37,215 nt of DNA, taken from NCBI GenBank assembly GCA_025927545.1, contig JAICLE010000025.1:1-37215 (forward strand), written 5' to 3'. Below, one piece after another: positions 17,248 through 26,288 of this stretch. A program made the position numbers and the translations under genes. This stretch comes from Gemmatimonadales bacterium (GTDB lineage Bacteria > Gemmatimonadota > Gemmatimonadetes > Gemmatimonadales > GWC2-71-9). The notes under the pieces were generated by a model, which saw only the letters and a program-made list of their open reading frames with translations, had not been told where the DNA came from and searched no databases. Within the stretch, counting starts at the first letter, position 1. Every line of letters begins with the position of its first letter.

Positions 17248-19191
17248 ATGCCCTTAGACACGCCGCCGCTCGGTCGTGTGGTCGCCACCGAGCTCAAGCC
17301 TTCCACGCCACATCAATTCCACTTCTGGACCGCCCGGGACACGCCGATGGGCATCGGCGCGATCGTTCGCGTCGAGGATGCCGGGCGGCAGGTCTTCGGG
17401 GTCGTCACCGACGCCTTCGCGTATTCCGACCTCATGACCCCGCTGCACGCGGTGATCGGCGCCGACGGCGATCCGGTCGCCGCGGGGCTGGAGCCGAGCC
17501 AGCGCGCGGAGATCCGGCTGTTCACCGCGGCCGTGTTGCGGCAGATCCCCGAGGAGCCGCTGCAACCGGTGCCGCTCGGCCCCGTCTGGCTCGCCACCGA
17601 CGCCGACGTCGGCCTGGCGCTCCGCATGGACGGCTACACGGTGGGCGAGCGTCCGACGGGGATTCCGGTCGGATTGTATGCGGCCGGCGGTCTCGAGTCG
17701 CCCGTGTACCTCGACTGCGACTTCCTGCTGGGACCTGAGGCGGCCCACCTCAACATTACCGGCGTCTCGGGGCTCGCTACCAAGACGAGCGCGGTGGAGT
17801 TCCTGCTCGGCAGCATCTTCCAGACCTTTCCGGGGCACAAGGGCTCGGTGGCCGCGCTCTGCTTCAACGTCAAAGGCCCCGACCTCTGCTTCCTTGACCA
17901 GCCTGCCACGCTCACCGACGAGGACCGCCGCCAATATGCGCGGCTCGGCCTCCGGGCGGAGCCCTTCGCCGACGTGCGCTACTACGCCCCGTTCAAGTCC
18001 GATGGTGTCAACCTGAACACGCTCCGCACCAACGAGGCGCTCGCCGCCAATACCCACCCGCTCGTGTGGGGGCTCCGCGAAGTGTTGGACTATGCCGAGG
18101 TGGTGCTCAACCGGGATGACGTGGACGCGAAGGCTGACGCCTTCATCGACTTCCTCGCCGAGCGGGTGGTGGGGCGGGAGTATCAGGACGACATGCTGCG
18201 GGGAAAGCCGTTCCGGGTGCAGAGCTTCGCGGATCTCGAGGAATTCTTCCGCGCGATCTTCGATTTCATGGAGATCCTGGGGAAGGGCGGGGAGGTCTGG
18301 AAGACGCATCACCTCGCAACGATCCGGAAAATCCGCAACCGCCTGAACAACATCTCGACCCGCTCCAAGGGGCTCGTGACCGACGATGGCATGGCGCACG
18401 ACCTGCCCTGGGGCGAGTTCACCGACCGCAGCGTGTACGTGGTGGACGTCGCGGGCCTCGACCCGCTGGCGCAGGACCTCGTCTTCGCGCGGATTGTTTC
18501 CAAGCTGCGCGAGCACCTCGAGCGGCGGGATCTCGGGGTGGACCACGTCGTCGTGTTCGTGGACGAGCTCAACAAGTACGCCCCGGCCGACGGCGCGGAC
18601 AGCTACGTGCGAAAGATGCTGCTCGATTTATCGGAGCGCGGACGCTATCTGGGCCTCGTCCTGTTCTCGGCCCAGCAGTTCCGCTCGCAGGTGCAGCGCC
18701 GCGTCGTGGGGAACGCCGGGACCGCCGTCTACGGCCGCATGGATATGGATGAGCTCTCCACCCCCGGCTATGCCACGCTCTCGCCTGCCACCAGGATCAA
18801 GCTCGCCACCCTCCCCAAGGGCGAGCTCATGGTGCGCCACCCGCATTTCACCCAGCCGATCTTTGTCAAGTTCCCCCGTCCTGCGGTGCTGGGCAGCCGT
18901 GAGGCGATCGAGCGTTTTCCGCCGTGTGCCGAGCTTCCATTCGCCGACGCGGTGGCCCGGCAGCTTCGCGGTCTCGACCGGCGGGTCTCCTCCGACGCCG
19001 TCCGGGCGCTCGTCGACGGACGGCGGGAGGAGGACGTGCGGCGGGCGCTCGGTGCCACCCGGCGCGAGCGTCCCGACGACGCGCTCGCGTTCTTTACCGC
19101 CTGTCTGGGCCGTCGCGTCAACGGCGAGCCCACAGGGCCCCGCCGCGGAATCCCGGCCGTGAAGCGGAGCGAGGACGGCTACGGTTTCTGA
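17248..19191 (+). CDS. HerA-like ATPase (DUF87) with ATKT P-loop
   Basis: Hexameric HerA/FtsK-superfamily ATPase candidate of 647 residues; HerA drives DNA translocation during end resection with NurA. The N-terminal 150 residues look like a HAS-barrel (GIGAIVRVEDAGRQVFGVVTDAF). The P-loop is GVSGLATKT (172-180), where the usual Gly before the Lys is Thr. Walker B is VVVFVDELN (434-442), followed by LSERGRYLGLVLFSAQQFRS (sensor-type motif, 461-480) and a C-terminal region with LATLPKGELMVRHPHF. The ATG at 17248 is four bases after the GlpD stop, and the GAGGG before it is unusually close. A charged tail follows residue 570. The assignment is by motif order; function with the NurA-like protein at 8743 is inferred. 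Confidence 0.78.
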   Translation: MPLDTPPLGRVVATELKPSTPHQFHFWTARDTPMGIGAIVRVEDAGRQVFGVVTDAFAYSDLMTPLHAVIGADGDPVAAGLEPSQRAEIRLFTAAVLRQIPEEPLQPVPLGPVWLATDADVGLALRMDGYTVGERPTGIPVGLYAAGGLESPVYLDCDFLLGPEAAHLNITGVSGLATKTSAVEFLLGSIFQTFPGHKGSVAALCFNVKGPDLCFLDQPATLTDEDRRQYARLGLRAEPFADVRYYAPFKSDGVNLNTLRTNEALAANTHPLVWGLREVLDYAEVVLNRDDVDAKADAFIDFLAERVVGREYQDDMLRGKPFRVQSFADLEEFFRAIFDFMEILGKGGEVWKTHHLATIRKIRNRLNNISTRSKGLVTDDGMAHDLPWGEFTDRSVYVVDVAGLDPLAQDLVFARIVSKLREHLERRDLGVDHVVVFVDELNKYAPADGADSYVRKMLLDLSERGRYLGLVLFSAQQFRSQVQRRVVGNAGTAVYGRMDMDELSTPGYATLSPATRIKLATLPKGELMVRHPHFTQPIFVKFPRPAVLGSREAIERFPPCAELPFADAVARQLRGLDRRVSSDAVRALVDGRREEDVRRALGATRRERPDDALAFFTACLGRRVNGEPTGPRRGIPAVKRSEDGYGF

Positions 19192-19195
19192 GGGG

Positions 19196-19213
19196 CGGGG
19201 CGTGAAAGCCCCG
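19196..19213 (+). other. GC-rich hairpin just after the HerA-like stop
   Basis: CGGGGC (19196-19201) and GCCCCG (19208-19213) form a perfect six-pair stem with a GTGAAA loop, beginning five bases after the stop codon. No T-run follows, so it is at best a weak terminator or an mRNA 3'-end stabiliser. A second six-pair hairpin, GGCCGA/TCGGCC at 19265-19279, sits 11 bases before the next start codon. Confidence 0.3.
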
Positions 19214-19290
19214 GACTCTGTGCCCTGGCTCATGGTACGGACCCGTTCGGAGGGCTAGGCTGAAGGCCGACCTTCGGCCGCCGAGGTGCC

Positions 19291-21264
19291 ATGTCCGGCT
19301 CCAGACTCAATCCCGCGACACCCCCTCCGCTCGGGGAGGACGGCTGGCGCGTGCTGGTCGAGCAGGTCAAGGACTACGCGATCTTCATGATGGATACCGC
19401 GGGCCGGAGTGCCTCGTGGAACGAAGGCGTCGGCCGGGTGCTCGGGTACGGCGAGGCCGAGTTCGTGGGACTGCCGGTCGGGGAGATCTTCACACCCGAG
19501 GATCGGGCGGCCGGAGTGCCCGCGGAGGAGCTCGCGACCGCCACACGGGAGGGAAGCGCCAACGACGACCGGTGGATGATGCGGAAGGACGGCGCCCGGT
19601 TCTGGGCTACCGGGATCACCACGGCCCTGCGGGCAGCGGACGGCGGGCTCCTCGGCTTCACCAAGGTGCTTCGGGACCACACCGCCGAGAAGCGGCTCGA
19701 CGAGGAGCGCAGGACGAGCGAGCACCGGCTGTTGACGGCGCTGGCGGCGGCCTCGATGGGAACGTGGGAGTGGGAGATCGCGACCAATCTGGAGCGGTTC
19801 GACGAAGGGCTCGCCCGGCTCTTCGGCACGGAGTCGAGGGAGATTGCGACCCTGAACGACATGCTGGACAGGGTCCACCCCGACGATCGGGCGGCCGTCG
19901 CCGTGGCGTACCGCCAGTCCGCGGAGAGCGGGGCCGATCTGGACGTGGAGTTCCGGGTGATCCGGCCTGACGGCAGCACGCGCTGGCTCCGGGATCACGG
20001 GAAGGTCCTCTATGACCGGAACGGCGACCCGCTCACCATGACGGGTGCCTGCGTGGACATCACCGAGCGGCGGCAGATGGAGGCGCAGCTCGGGCAGGTC
20101 CAGCGGATGGATGCGGTGGGCCGGCTCGCGGGGGGCGTCGCCCACGAAGTCAACAACATGATGACGGCCATCCTCGGCTTCACCGATCTCCTGCTCGATC
20201 CGACCCGGCCCGGCGACCCCCGCCGCGCAGACCTCCTCCAGATCCGAAAGGCCGCCGGACGGGCCGCCACCGTCACGGCGCAACTCCTCGCGTTCAGCCG
20301 CCGGCAACTGCTCCAGCCCCGCACGGTGGACCTCAACCTGGTGATCACCGAGCTGCACCCGATGCTGCTCCGCCTGCTGGGAGAGGACAAGCAGCTCACC
20401 ATCCAGCTCGCGCCGGACCTGTGGCCGGTGCACACGGATCGCGGCCAGCTCGAACAAGCGCTCATCAACCTCGCGCTCAACGCGCGGGACGCGATGCCGC
20501 AGGGCGGCCGCTTGGCGATCGAAAGCGCCAATGTCCAGCTGGAAGATGCCTACCTCTCGCGCCATCCGGCGACCGCGATCGCGTGCGGCTCCTACGTGCG
20601 GCTGGTCGTGAGTGACACTGGCGCCGGCATTCCGGCCGACGTACAGTCCCGGATCTTCGAGCCCTTCTTCACCACCAAGCCGACGGGGCGGGGGACCGGC
20701 CTGGGGCTGTCGATGGTGTATGGGCTGGTCAAGCAGAGCGGTGGGTTCGTCTGGGTCTACAGCGAGCCCGGCCAGGGCACGGCGTTCAAGCTGTACCTCC
20801 CCCGGGTGTCCCATCTGCCGGAGGCCCACATCCCGGTGGTGAGCCGCGGGATCCCGCGCGGCGAAGAGACCGTCCTGGTAGTGGAGGACGACGATCTGGT
20901 GCGGCTGCTCGCGGGCCGCCTGCTCGCCTCCCAGGGGTACACGCCCATCGAGGCCCGGAACGGCCACGAGGCCCTGGCGCTGGTGCGTGCCCGTCGCGGC
21001 CAGGTGCAGTTGGTGCTCACCGACGTGGTGATGCCGGAGCTCGGGGGCGCCGAGTTCGCGCGGCGTCTGGCCGAGCTGCGGCCCGACCTGCCGGTCCTGT
21101 TCATGTCGGGGTTCACCGACGACGAGGTGATTCGTCGCGGGCTGCTCGAGCCCGGCGCGCCATATCTGCAGAAGCCCTTCGATGCGGCGGCGCTCGGGCG
21201 TCGCGTGCGTGAGGTGCTGGACGCGCGCGCCGCTAGCCGCGCCGACTCCGAAGCACCCGCTTGA
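19291..21264 (+). CDS. Soluble PAS-PAS hybrid histidine kinase with receiver domain
   Basis: Cytoplasmic signalling kinase of 657 residues without membrane helices. Two PAS folds span about 18-135 (DYAIFMMDTAGRSASWNEG) and 145-262 (a PAC-like RWLRDHGKVLYDRNGDPLTMTGACVDITERR). The HisKA phospho-acceptor is His285 in RLAGGVAHEVNNMMTAILGFTDLLL. The HATPase domain has an N-box at 392-402, DTGAGIP (442-448) and GTGLGLSMVYGLV (468-480). A C-terminal receiver domain contains the phospho-acceptor Asp578 (LTDVVMPELGG) and Lys628 (QKPF). There is no DNA-binding output domain, so it must relay to an unlinked partner or signal through its receiver. The 3' end overlaps the convergent ClC gene by 32 bases. 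Ligand unknown. Confidence 0.92.
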   Translation: MSGSRLNPATPPPLGEDGWRVLVEQVKDYAIFMMDTAGRSASWNEGVGRVLGYGEAEFVGLPVGEIFTPEDRAAGVPAEELATATREGSANDDRWMMRKDGARFWATGITTALRAADGGLLGFTKVLRDHTAEKRLDEERRTSEHRLLTALAAASMGTWEWEIATNLERFDEGLARLFGTESREIATLNDMLDRVHPDDRAAVAVAYRQSAESGADLDVEFRVIRPDGSTRWLRDHGKVLYDRNGDPLTMTGACVDITERRQMEAQLGQVQRMDAVGRLAGGVAHEVNNMMTAILGFTDLLLDPTRPGDPRRADLLQIRKAAGRAATVTAQLLAFSRRQLLQPRTVDLNLVITELHPMLLRLLGEDKQLTIQLAPDLWPVHTDRGQLEQALINLALNARDAMPQGGRLAIESANVQLEDAYLSRHPATAIACGSYVRLVVSDTGAGIPADVQSRIFEPFFTTKPTGRGTGLGLSMVYGLVKQSGGFVWVYSEPGQGTAFKLYLPRVSHLPEAHIPVVSRGIPRGEETVLVVEDDDLVRLLAGRLLASQGYTPIEARNGHEALALVRARRGQVQLVLTDVVMPELGGAEFARRLAELRPDLPVLFMSGFTDDEVIRRGLLEPGAPYLQKPFDAAALGRRVREVLDARAASRADSEAPA

Positions 21265-23077
21265 CCTTGAGGCGCAGGCGTCGGGTGCGGTGGGAAACCC
21301 AGCCGGCTTCCCGGACCTGCTCCTCTTCCAGCAGTTGCTGCCACGCCAGCGCGATCCCGGTCCTGCCGAGATAGCCGATCAGCTTGCGCGGGCTGTCGCG
21401 CTCCACGACCGGGAGCCGGCCGACCCCGCGCCGGACCATCTTGTCCACCGCCTCCTCGAGGACCGCGTCCGGGTAGGTCACGATCGCCGGGGAGGACCCC
21501 GCCTCCAGGACGCTGGCTTCCCGGTCGCCCGTCGCCTCCAGCGCGCGGAGCAGGTCACCGCGGGTCACGAGTCCCACGAGCGCACCCTCGCCGTCCACCA
21601 GCGGCCAGGCCTGGCGGCGCCCCAGGACGGGATCGTTCGCGGTCAGCATCCCCAGGACCCGGTCGACTTTCATGTCGGCGGGAATCGTCGGCGGGTTTCG
21701 CTCCATGACGTCTTCCACCCGCACCCGGGCCAGCGGGTTCACGATGTATTCCCGCATCACGTGGTAGCCGCGCCGGGCCACCTTCTCGGTGAGGATCGAG
21801 CGCCGCATGATCAGCACGGTGACGGCATGGGCCGCGGCGCAGGCGATCAGGAGCCCGGGCAGCACCAGGATGTCGTCGGTCAGCTCGAGCATGAACGCAA
21901 CCGCGGTGAGCGGCGAGCGCATCGTGCCGCCCATGATGGCCGCCATGCTGATCATCGCCCAGAGCGCCGGGTCGCCCAGCCGGATCCAGTGGGCCTCGAG
22001 GGCGCCGAGCGCGCCGCCCATGATGAGTAGCGGCGCGAGCACGCCGCCCGACGTGCCCGACCCCAGCGCCACCGCCCAGATCACGGCTTTCGTCATCATC
22101 AGGCCGAACAGCGCGCCGCCGATCAGCCGGCCGTTGAGCAGGTCGGCGATCGTGTCGTAGCCCACGCCCAGCGCGCGAGGGTAGAGCAGGCCGCCCAATC
22201 CCACGACCAGGCCGCCGATCACCGGCCACCACATGTAGTGGAACGGAAGCTTGGTGAACGCGTCCTCGCAGGTGTAGACCAGCCAGGTCAGAAATCCCGA
22301 CCCGAACCCCGCCACCACGCCGACCCCGAGGCAGACGAGGAGCTGCGGCCAGGGCAGCGCGGGATGTGGCGGGACCGGGAAGATCGGCCCCTGGCCCAGT
22401 AGCGGAACCCGGAGCGCGGCGGCCACGGCGGCGGCCGCGGCCACCGGAATGAAGCTGCGGGGCTTCCACTCGAAGAGGAGGAGCTCCACCGCGAGAAGGA
22501 CGGCCGCGAGCGGCGTGGCGAAGATGGCCGCCATGCCCGCCGCGGCGCCCGCCACGAGCAGCGTCTTGCGCTCCGCCGCGGACATGTGGAACGCCTGGGC
22601 GAACAGCGACCCGAGCGCGCCACCGGTCATGATGATCGGCCCCTCCGCGCCGAACGGGCCCCCGGTGCCGATCGAGATCGCCGAGGAGAGCGGCTTGAGC
22701 ACGGCGACCTTGGCGCTCATCCGGCTGCGCCCGATGAGGATCGCCTCCATGGCCTCGGGGATGCCGTGCCCGCGAATTCGCTCGGAGCCGTACCGGGCCG
22801 TGAGGCCGACGATGAGTCCGCCGACCACGGGGACCAGCACAGCTGCGATACCGAGCTGATTGGCGGACGGGGAGACGAGAGTGGCGTCGAACCGGTGGTA
22901 GTAGACCAGGTGGGTGATGGTGCCGATCAGCCAGACGAGCGCATACGCCACCAGCGCGCCGAGCACCCCGACGGCGGCCGCCATGGGGGTGAGGATGAGG
23001 AGCCGGCTGTCGGCGGTGAAGTCGCCCAGGCGGTCCTGGCCCCGGGGGGAGGCGCGCCGCTCCGACGCCGGCGGCAT
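21233..23077 (-). CDS. ClC-family chloride channel or transporter with CBS pair
   Basis: Membrane protein of 614 residues in the ClC family. Selectivity-filter segments are GHGIP (103-107) and GAEGP (143-147, gating Glu145 retained); GTSGGVLAP corresponds to the third filter loop. In alignment with E. coli ClC-ec1, the internal proton glutamate (E203) position reads Leu in LLAVELLLFEW, which would favour channel-like rather than 2:1 antiport behaviour. Two CBS domains follow the membrane part (about 455-585; VEDVMERNPPTIPADMKVDRVL and GSSPAIVTYPDAVLEEAVDKMVRRGVGRLPVVE). The ATG at 23077 lies two bases after the stop of the upstream paralogue. A basic tail ends RLKVKRVLRSRRG. Ion selectivity is unproven. 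Confidence 0.85.
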   Translation of the reverse strand: MPPASERRASPRGQDRLGDFTADSRLLILTPMAAAVGVLGALVAYALVWLIGTITHLVYYHRFDATLVSPSANQLGIAAVLVPVVGGLIVGLTARYGSERIRGHGIPEAMEAILIGRSRMSAKVAVLKPLSSAISIGTGGPFGAEGPIIMTGGALGSLFAQAFHMSAAERKTLLVAGAAAGMAAIFATPLAAVLLAVELLLFEWKPRSFIPVAAAAAVAAALRVPLLGQGPIFPVPPHPALPWPQLLVCLGVGVVAGFGSGFLTWLVYTCEDAFTKLPFHYMWWPVIGGLVVGLGGLLYPRALGVGYDTIADLLNGRLIGGALFGLMMTKAVIWAVALGSGTSGGVLAPLLIMGGALGALEAHWIRLGDPALWAMISMAAIMGGTMRSPLTAVAFMLELTDDILVLPGLLIACAAAHAVTVLIMRRSILTEKVARRGYHVMREYIVNPLARVRVEDVMERNPPTIPADMKVDRVLGMLTANDPVLGRRQAWPLVDGEGALVGLVTRGDLLRALEATGDREASVLEAGSSPAIVTYPDAVLEEAVDKMVRRGVGRLPVVERDSPRKLIGYLGRTGIALAWQQLLEEEQVREAGWVSHRTRRLRLKVKRVLRSRRG

Positions 23078-23079
23078 CG

Positions 23080-24954
23080 TCAGCTCGTCGAGCCGGACAC
23101 GGGCGCGTCCTCCCACGGCATCTGGATGCTCCGCTCCGCGTGCGCGGCCGCCTCCAGGCGCGTCTGATGGGCTTCGAGCAGATCGCTTCGGGTGATGATC
23201 CCGATCACCTTTGGCGGGCCCTTGCGGGAGATCACCGGGAGACGGCCCACCTTCTCGTGAACCATGTGGTCCGCGGCTTCACGCAGCGTGTTGTCCGGAT
23301 AGATCGCCACGGGAGGCCGTTTGAGCGCCGCCCCCACGGTGATGTTGCGCGGCCCGAGTGGATCGTTGAGGTCCCGGCGCGTCACGACGCCGACGAGTGC
23401 GCCCGCGGCATCGACCACCGGAAAGCCGTTGTGCGTCTGCCCGGCGGACCGGTCCGACACCCGCGCCAGCGCCGATTCGAGCGTCTCGTCCGACCGGATC
23501 GTCATGACTTCGGTGGACGCGTGGTCCCGGACGAGTTGCTGGCGCAGATAGTCCACCGAGTATTCCGTGGGCCCGGGCGCGCCCCGGCGCGCCAGCCGCT
23601 CGGTCATGATCGAGTGCCGCATGAGGAGAATGGACACCAGATAGGCGGCGCTGCAGCCGCCGAGGAGCGGCAGGAGGCCCATCGGCTGCCGGGTGGTCTC
23701 GAAGGCGAAGATGATCGAGGTGAGCAGCGCGTGCGAGGCGCCGGAGAACATCGCCGCCATGCCCACCAGCCCCGCCACCCGGATATCGAACTGGAAGCCG
23801 GGGAACACGAGCATCCCGCCCGCGGCCAGCAGCGAGCCGAGCCCGCCGCCGATGGTGAAGAGCGGTGCCAGGGTGCCGCCCGAGGTGCCGCTCCCGAGCG
23901 CCACCGACCAGGACACCAGCTTGAGCACGACCAGTGCGAGCAGTGCGTAGCCCACCACGGCGCCGGAGAGGATCTGCTCGATGTTGTCGTACCCCACCCC
24001 CAGCGTCCGGGGCGCGACGTAGCCGACGACGCCCACGACGACCGCGCCCAACGCCGGCCACCACATCCAGTGGATCGGAAGCCGTTCGAACGCATCCTCG
24101 ATAGCGTAGACGCCGCGCGTAATGTAGACCGAGGCGAGCCCGACGACCGCGCCGAGCAGTACGTAGGAGGCGAGCGCGGTGCCCGATGGGCGAAGGACAT
24201 CCGGCATCTGGAAGATCGGCGCGGAGCCGTGGAAGCTCATCCGCACGGCAGCCGCGACCGTGCTGGCGAGCGCGATCGGGATCAGCGATCGCGGCCGGTA
24301 CTCGAACACCAGCAGCTCGACCGCGAGCAGGATTGCGGAGACGGGACTACCGAAGGTGGCTGCCATGCCCGCGGCGGCCCCGGCCGCGAGGAGCACCTTG
24401 CGCTCGTCGGCGGTGATCTGCAGCAGTTGGCCGATGAGCGAGCCCAGCGCGCCGCCGGTGGCGATGATGGGGCCTTCGGCGCCGAACGGGCCGCCGGTCC
24501 CGATCGACACGGCTGCCGAGAGCGGCTTGAGGAACGTGACCCGTGCGGAGATCCGCGACTGATTGTAGAGAATGCGCTCCATCGCCTCGGGGATCCCGTG
24601 GCCCCGGATCGCCGGCGATCCGTAGCGGGCCATGACCCCCACGATCAGCGCGCCCAGGATCGGCACCGCGATGACGGCAAGGCCCAGGGTGTTGTCCTTC
24701 GGCGAGGTGAAGGCGAGCGAGAGGCGGCCGTAGAATCCGAGGTTGGTGATCAGCCCGATCAGCGCGATCAGGGCCTCCGCGGCCAGGGCGGCGAAGAACG
24801 CGATGCCGATGGCGATCGCGCTGATCACGATGATCCGGTGACGGTCGCCCTCCGTCTGGCGCGGCATCCGCATGGATTCGAGCGTCGGCCCCATCGAGGG
24901 GGCCACCGGTAGACCCTCGGTGGTAGACGCGCGCTTCGCTTCGTGGTCGGTCAC
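23080..24954 (-). CDS. ClC-family chloride channel or transporter with CBS pair (paralogue)
   Basis: Membrane protein of 624 residues and close paralogue of the next gene downstream. It has GHGIP (118-122), GAEGP (158-162, Glu160), the filter loop GSGTSGGTLAP (354-364) and two CBS domains (about 478-535 and 538-598). As in its neighbour, the position matching the internal proton glutamate is occupied by Leu (AVELLVFEY). The chosen start is a GTG at 24954 that gives a hydrophilic 40-residue N-terminus; internal ATGs at 24894, 24873 and 24867 are possible. A TACAAT -10-like box lies only about 16 bases upstream. The shared operon suggests a two-component (heteromeric) or duplicated anion system. 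CBS domains would sense adenine nucleotides. Confidence 0.83.
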   Translation of the reverse strand: MTDHEAKRASTTEGLPVAPSMGPTLESMRMPRQTEGDRHRIIVISAIAIGIAFFAALAAEALIALIGLITNLGFYGRLSLAFTSPKDNTLGLAVIAVPILGALIVGVMARYGSPAIRGHGIPEAMERILYNQSRISARVTFLKPLSAAVSIGTGGPFGAEGPIIATGGALGSLIGQLLQITADERKVLLAAGAAAGMAATFGSPVSAILLAVELLVFEYRPRSLIPIALASTVAAAVRMSFHGSAPIFQMPDVLRPSGTALASYVLLGAVVGLASVYITRGVYAIEDAFERLPIHWMWWPALGAVVVGVVGYVAPRTLGVGYDNIEQILSGAVVGYALLALVVLKLVSWSVALGSGTSGGTLAPLFTIGGGLGSLLAAGGMLVFPGFQFDIRVAGLVGMAAMFSGASHALLTSIIFAFETTRQPMGLLPLLGGCSAAYLVSILLMRHSIMTERLARRGAPGPTEYSVDYLRQQLVRDHASTEVMTIRSDETLESALARVSDRSAGQTHNGFPVVDAAGALVGVVTRRDLNDPLGPRNITVGAALKRPPVAIYPDNTLREAADHMVHEKVGRLPVISRKGPPKVIGIITRSDLLEAHQTRLEAAAHAERSIQMPWEDAPVSGSTS

Positions 24955-24969
24955 GGCAGGCGGGCTTCA

Positions 24970-24975
24970 ATTGTA
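24970..24975 (-). promoter_or_regulatory. Possible -10 box (TACAAT) for the ClC operon
   Basis: On the minus strand TACAAT lies 15 bases before the GTG chosen for the first ClC gene. Transcription would start about at 24964, giving a nearly leaderless message, or would support the downstream ATG at 24894. No good -35 hexamer is visible at 16-18 bases, so the call is tentative. Confidence 0.3.
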
Positions 24976-25028
24976 TGGCATTCCATGGGATGAACGTACT
25001 CGGAACCCGGAGGAACGGGCAAGCCGGG

Positions 25029-25067
25029 TCGGTCGAGGGGCCTGGCCGGTGCTCGGTCGAGGGGCCT
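25029..25067. repeat. 15-bp tandem direct repeat, 24-bp period
   Basis: TCGGTCGAGGGGCCT occurs at 25029-25043 and again at 25053-25067, a perfect pair two and a half helical turns apart. It lies between the divergent ClC and sbcD genes, 43 bases before the sbcD start. It could be a paired operator or a slippage duplication. Confidence 0.45.
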
Positions 25068-25109
25068 TAACTCCTTGCAATTCCGCCTGTTTGGCTGCAT
25101 TCTCCAGCG

Positions 25110-26288
25110 GTGAAACTGGCCCACATCGCCGATCCTCACCTCGGCATCCGGCAATATCATCGGCAGACCGCCAGCGGGATCAATCAGCGCGAGGCCGACG
25201 TCGCCCACGCGTTTCGCCAAGCGGTGGACGGGGTGCTGGCCGCGCGCCCCGACGCCATTCTCGTGGCCGGCGACCTGTTCCACTCCGTCCGCCCCACCAA
25301 TGCGGCCATCGTCTTCGCCTTCCGGCAGTTCCAGCGGCTCCGCGAGGCGCTTCCAGAGGTGCCGATCGTGCTGATCGCGGGCAACCATGACACGCCCCGC
25401 TCCACGGAAACCGGCTCCATCCTGCGGCTCTTCGAGGAGCTCGGGGTGGATGTGGCGGCGGATGAGGCCCGGCGGCTGGTCTATCCCGCCCTCGACCTCG
25501 CGGTGCTGGCCGTGCCGCACCAGGCGCTCGTGAGCGGCGCGCGGCCCTTGCTCCGGCCCGACGGCAACGAGCGGCATCAGGTCATGGTGCTTCACGGCGA
25601 GGTCGAAGGGATCTTCCCCGCCGACCGGAGCTCGGCCGAGTACGGCGGGGCACTCGTCGGCCTCGAGGAGCTGGCACTCACCGAGTGGAGCTATGTGGCG
25701 CTCGGCCATTACCATGTGCAGCATGAGGTGGCGCCGCGCGTCTGGTACGCCGGCTCGCTCGAATACGTGAGCCCCAACCTGTGGGGCGAGCTGGTGGACG
25801 AAGCAGGCCGCCGGTCGGCGGGCAAGGGCTGGCTGCTCGTGGACCTCGAGCGCGGCACCGCCGAGCCGCACCCGGTATCGCTTGCGCGGAAGATCCTGGA
25901 CCTCGAGCCGATCGAGGCGGCGGGACTCCCGGCGCCCGCGGTCAACGGGCTCATCGCGGATCGGGTGGCGGCGGTGGCCGGCGGGATCGGCGACAAGATC
26001 GTCCGGCTCCGGGTGTGGAACATCCCGCGGCATGTGGGCCGCGAGCTGGACCACGCCGCGATCCGGGCGCTCAAGTCGGCGGCGCTGCACTTCCACCTCG
26101 ACTTGCGTCGGCCGGACATCCATCGCACCGTGGGCATGGGCGCGCCCGGGCGGCGGCAGACCCTGCCCGAGCTCGTCCGCGCCTACCTGGAGCGCCGCCC
26201 ATTGCCCGCGGAGCTCGATCGGGAGGCGTTCGTCCACCTGGGCGCGGCACTGATCGACGGGGTGGAACGGGACCTGGCGGCCGGCTGA
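25110..26288 (+). CDS. sbcD: SbcD/Mre11-type DNA exonuclease
   Basis: Metallophosphoesterase nuclease subunit of the SbcCD (Mre11-Rad50) complex, 392 residues; trims DNA ends and hairpins. Manganese-binding motifs are all present: ADPHLG (Asp8, His10), AGDLFH (Asp55), AGNHDT (Asn92, His93), LHGE (His162) and GHYH (His200, His202). DPH replaces the more usual DWH/DLH. The C-terminal region beyond 270 is the capping and Rad50-binding part. The start is a GTG at 25110; no clear Shine-Dalgarno sequence precedes it, but the first catalytic motif begins at residue 7, so the start cannot be much later. The stop overlaps the rad50 start as TGATG, ensuring coupled synthesis of the complex. Confidence 0.93.
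   Translation: MKLAHIADPHLGIRQYHRQTASGINQREADVAHAFRQAVDGVLAARPDAILVAGDLFHSVRPTNAAIVFAFRQFQRLREALPEVPIVLIAGNHDTPRSTETGSILRLFEELGVDVAADEARRLVYPALDLAVLAVPHQALVSGARPLLRPDGNERHQVMVLHGEVEGIFPADRSSAEYGGALVGLEELALTEWSYVALGHYHVQHEVAPRVWYAGSLEYVSPNLWGELVDEAGRRSAGKGWLLVDLERGTAEPHPVSLARKILDLEPIEAAGLPAPAVNGLIADRVAAVAGGIGDKIVRLRVWNIPRHVGRELDHAAIRALKSAALHFHLDLRRPDIHRTVGMGAPGRRQTLPELVRAYLERRPLPAELDREAFVHLGAALIDGVERDLAAG

Noticed and set aside
19255-20967. 570-codon open frame on the minus strand
   Set aside because: Antisense to the histidine kinase; no start-site signal or known motif.
23140-24912. 590-codon open frame on the plus strand
   Set aside because: Antisense to the ClC gene; composition is repetitive Arg/His/Asp/Gly with no domain.
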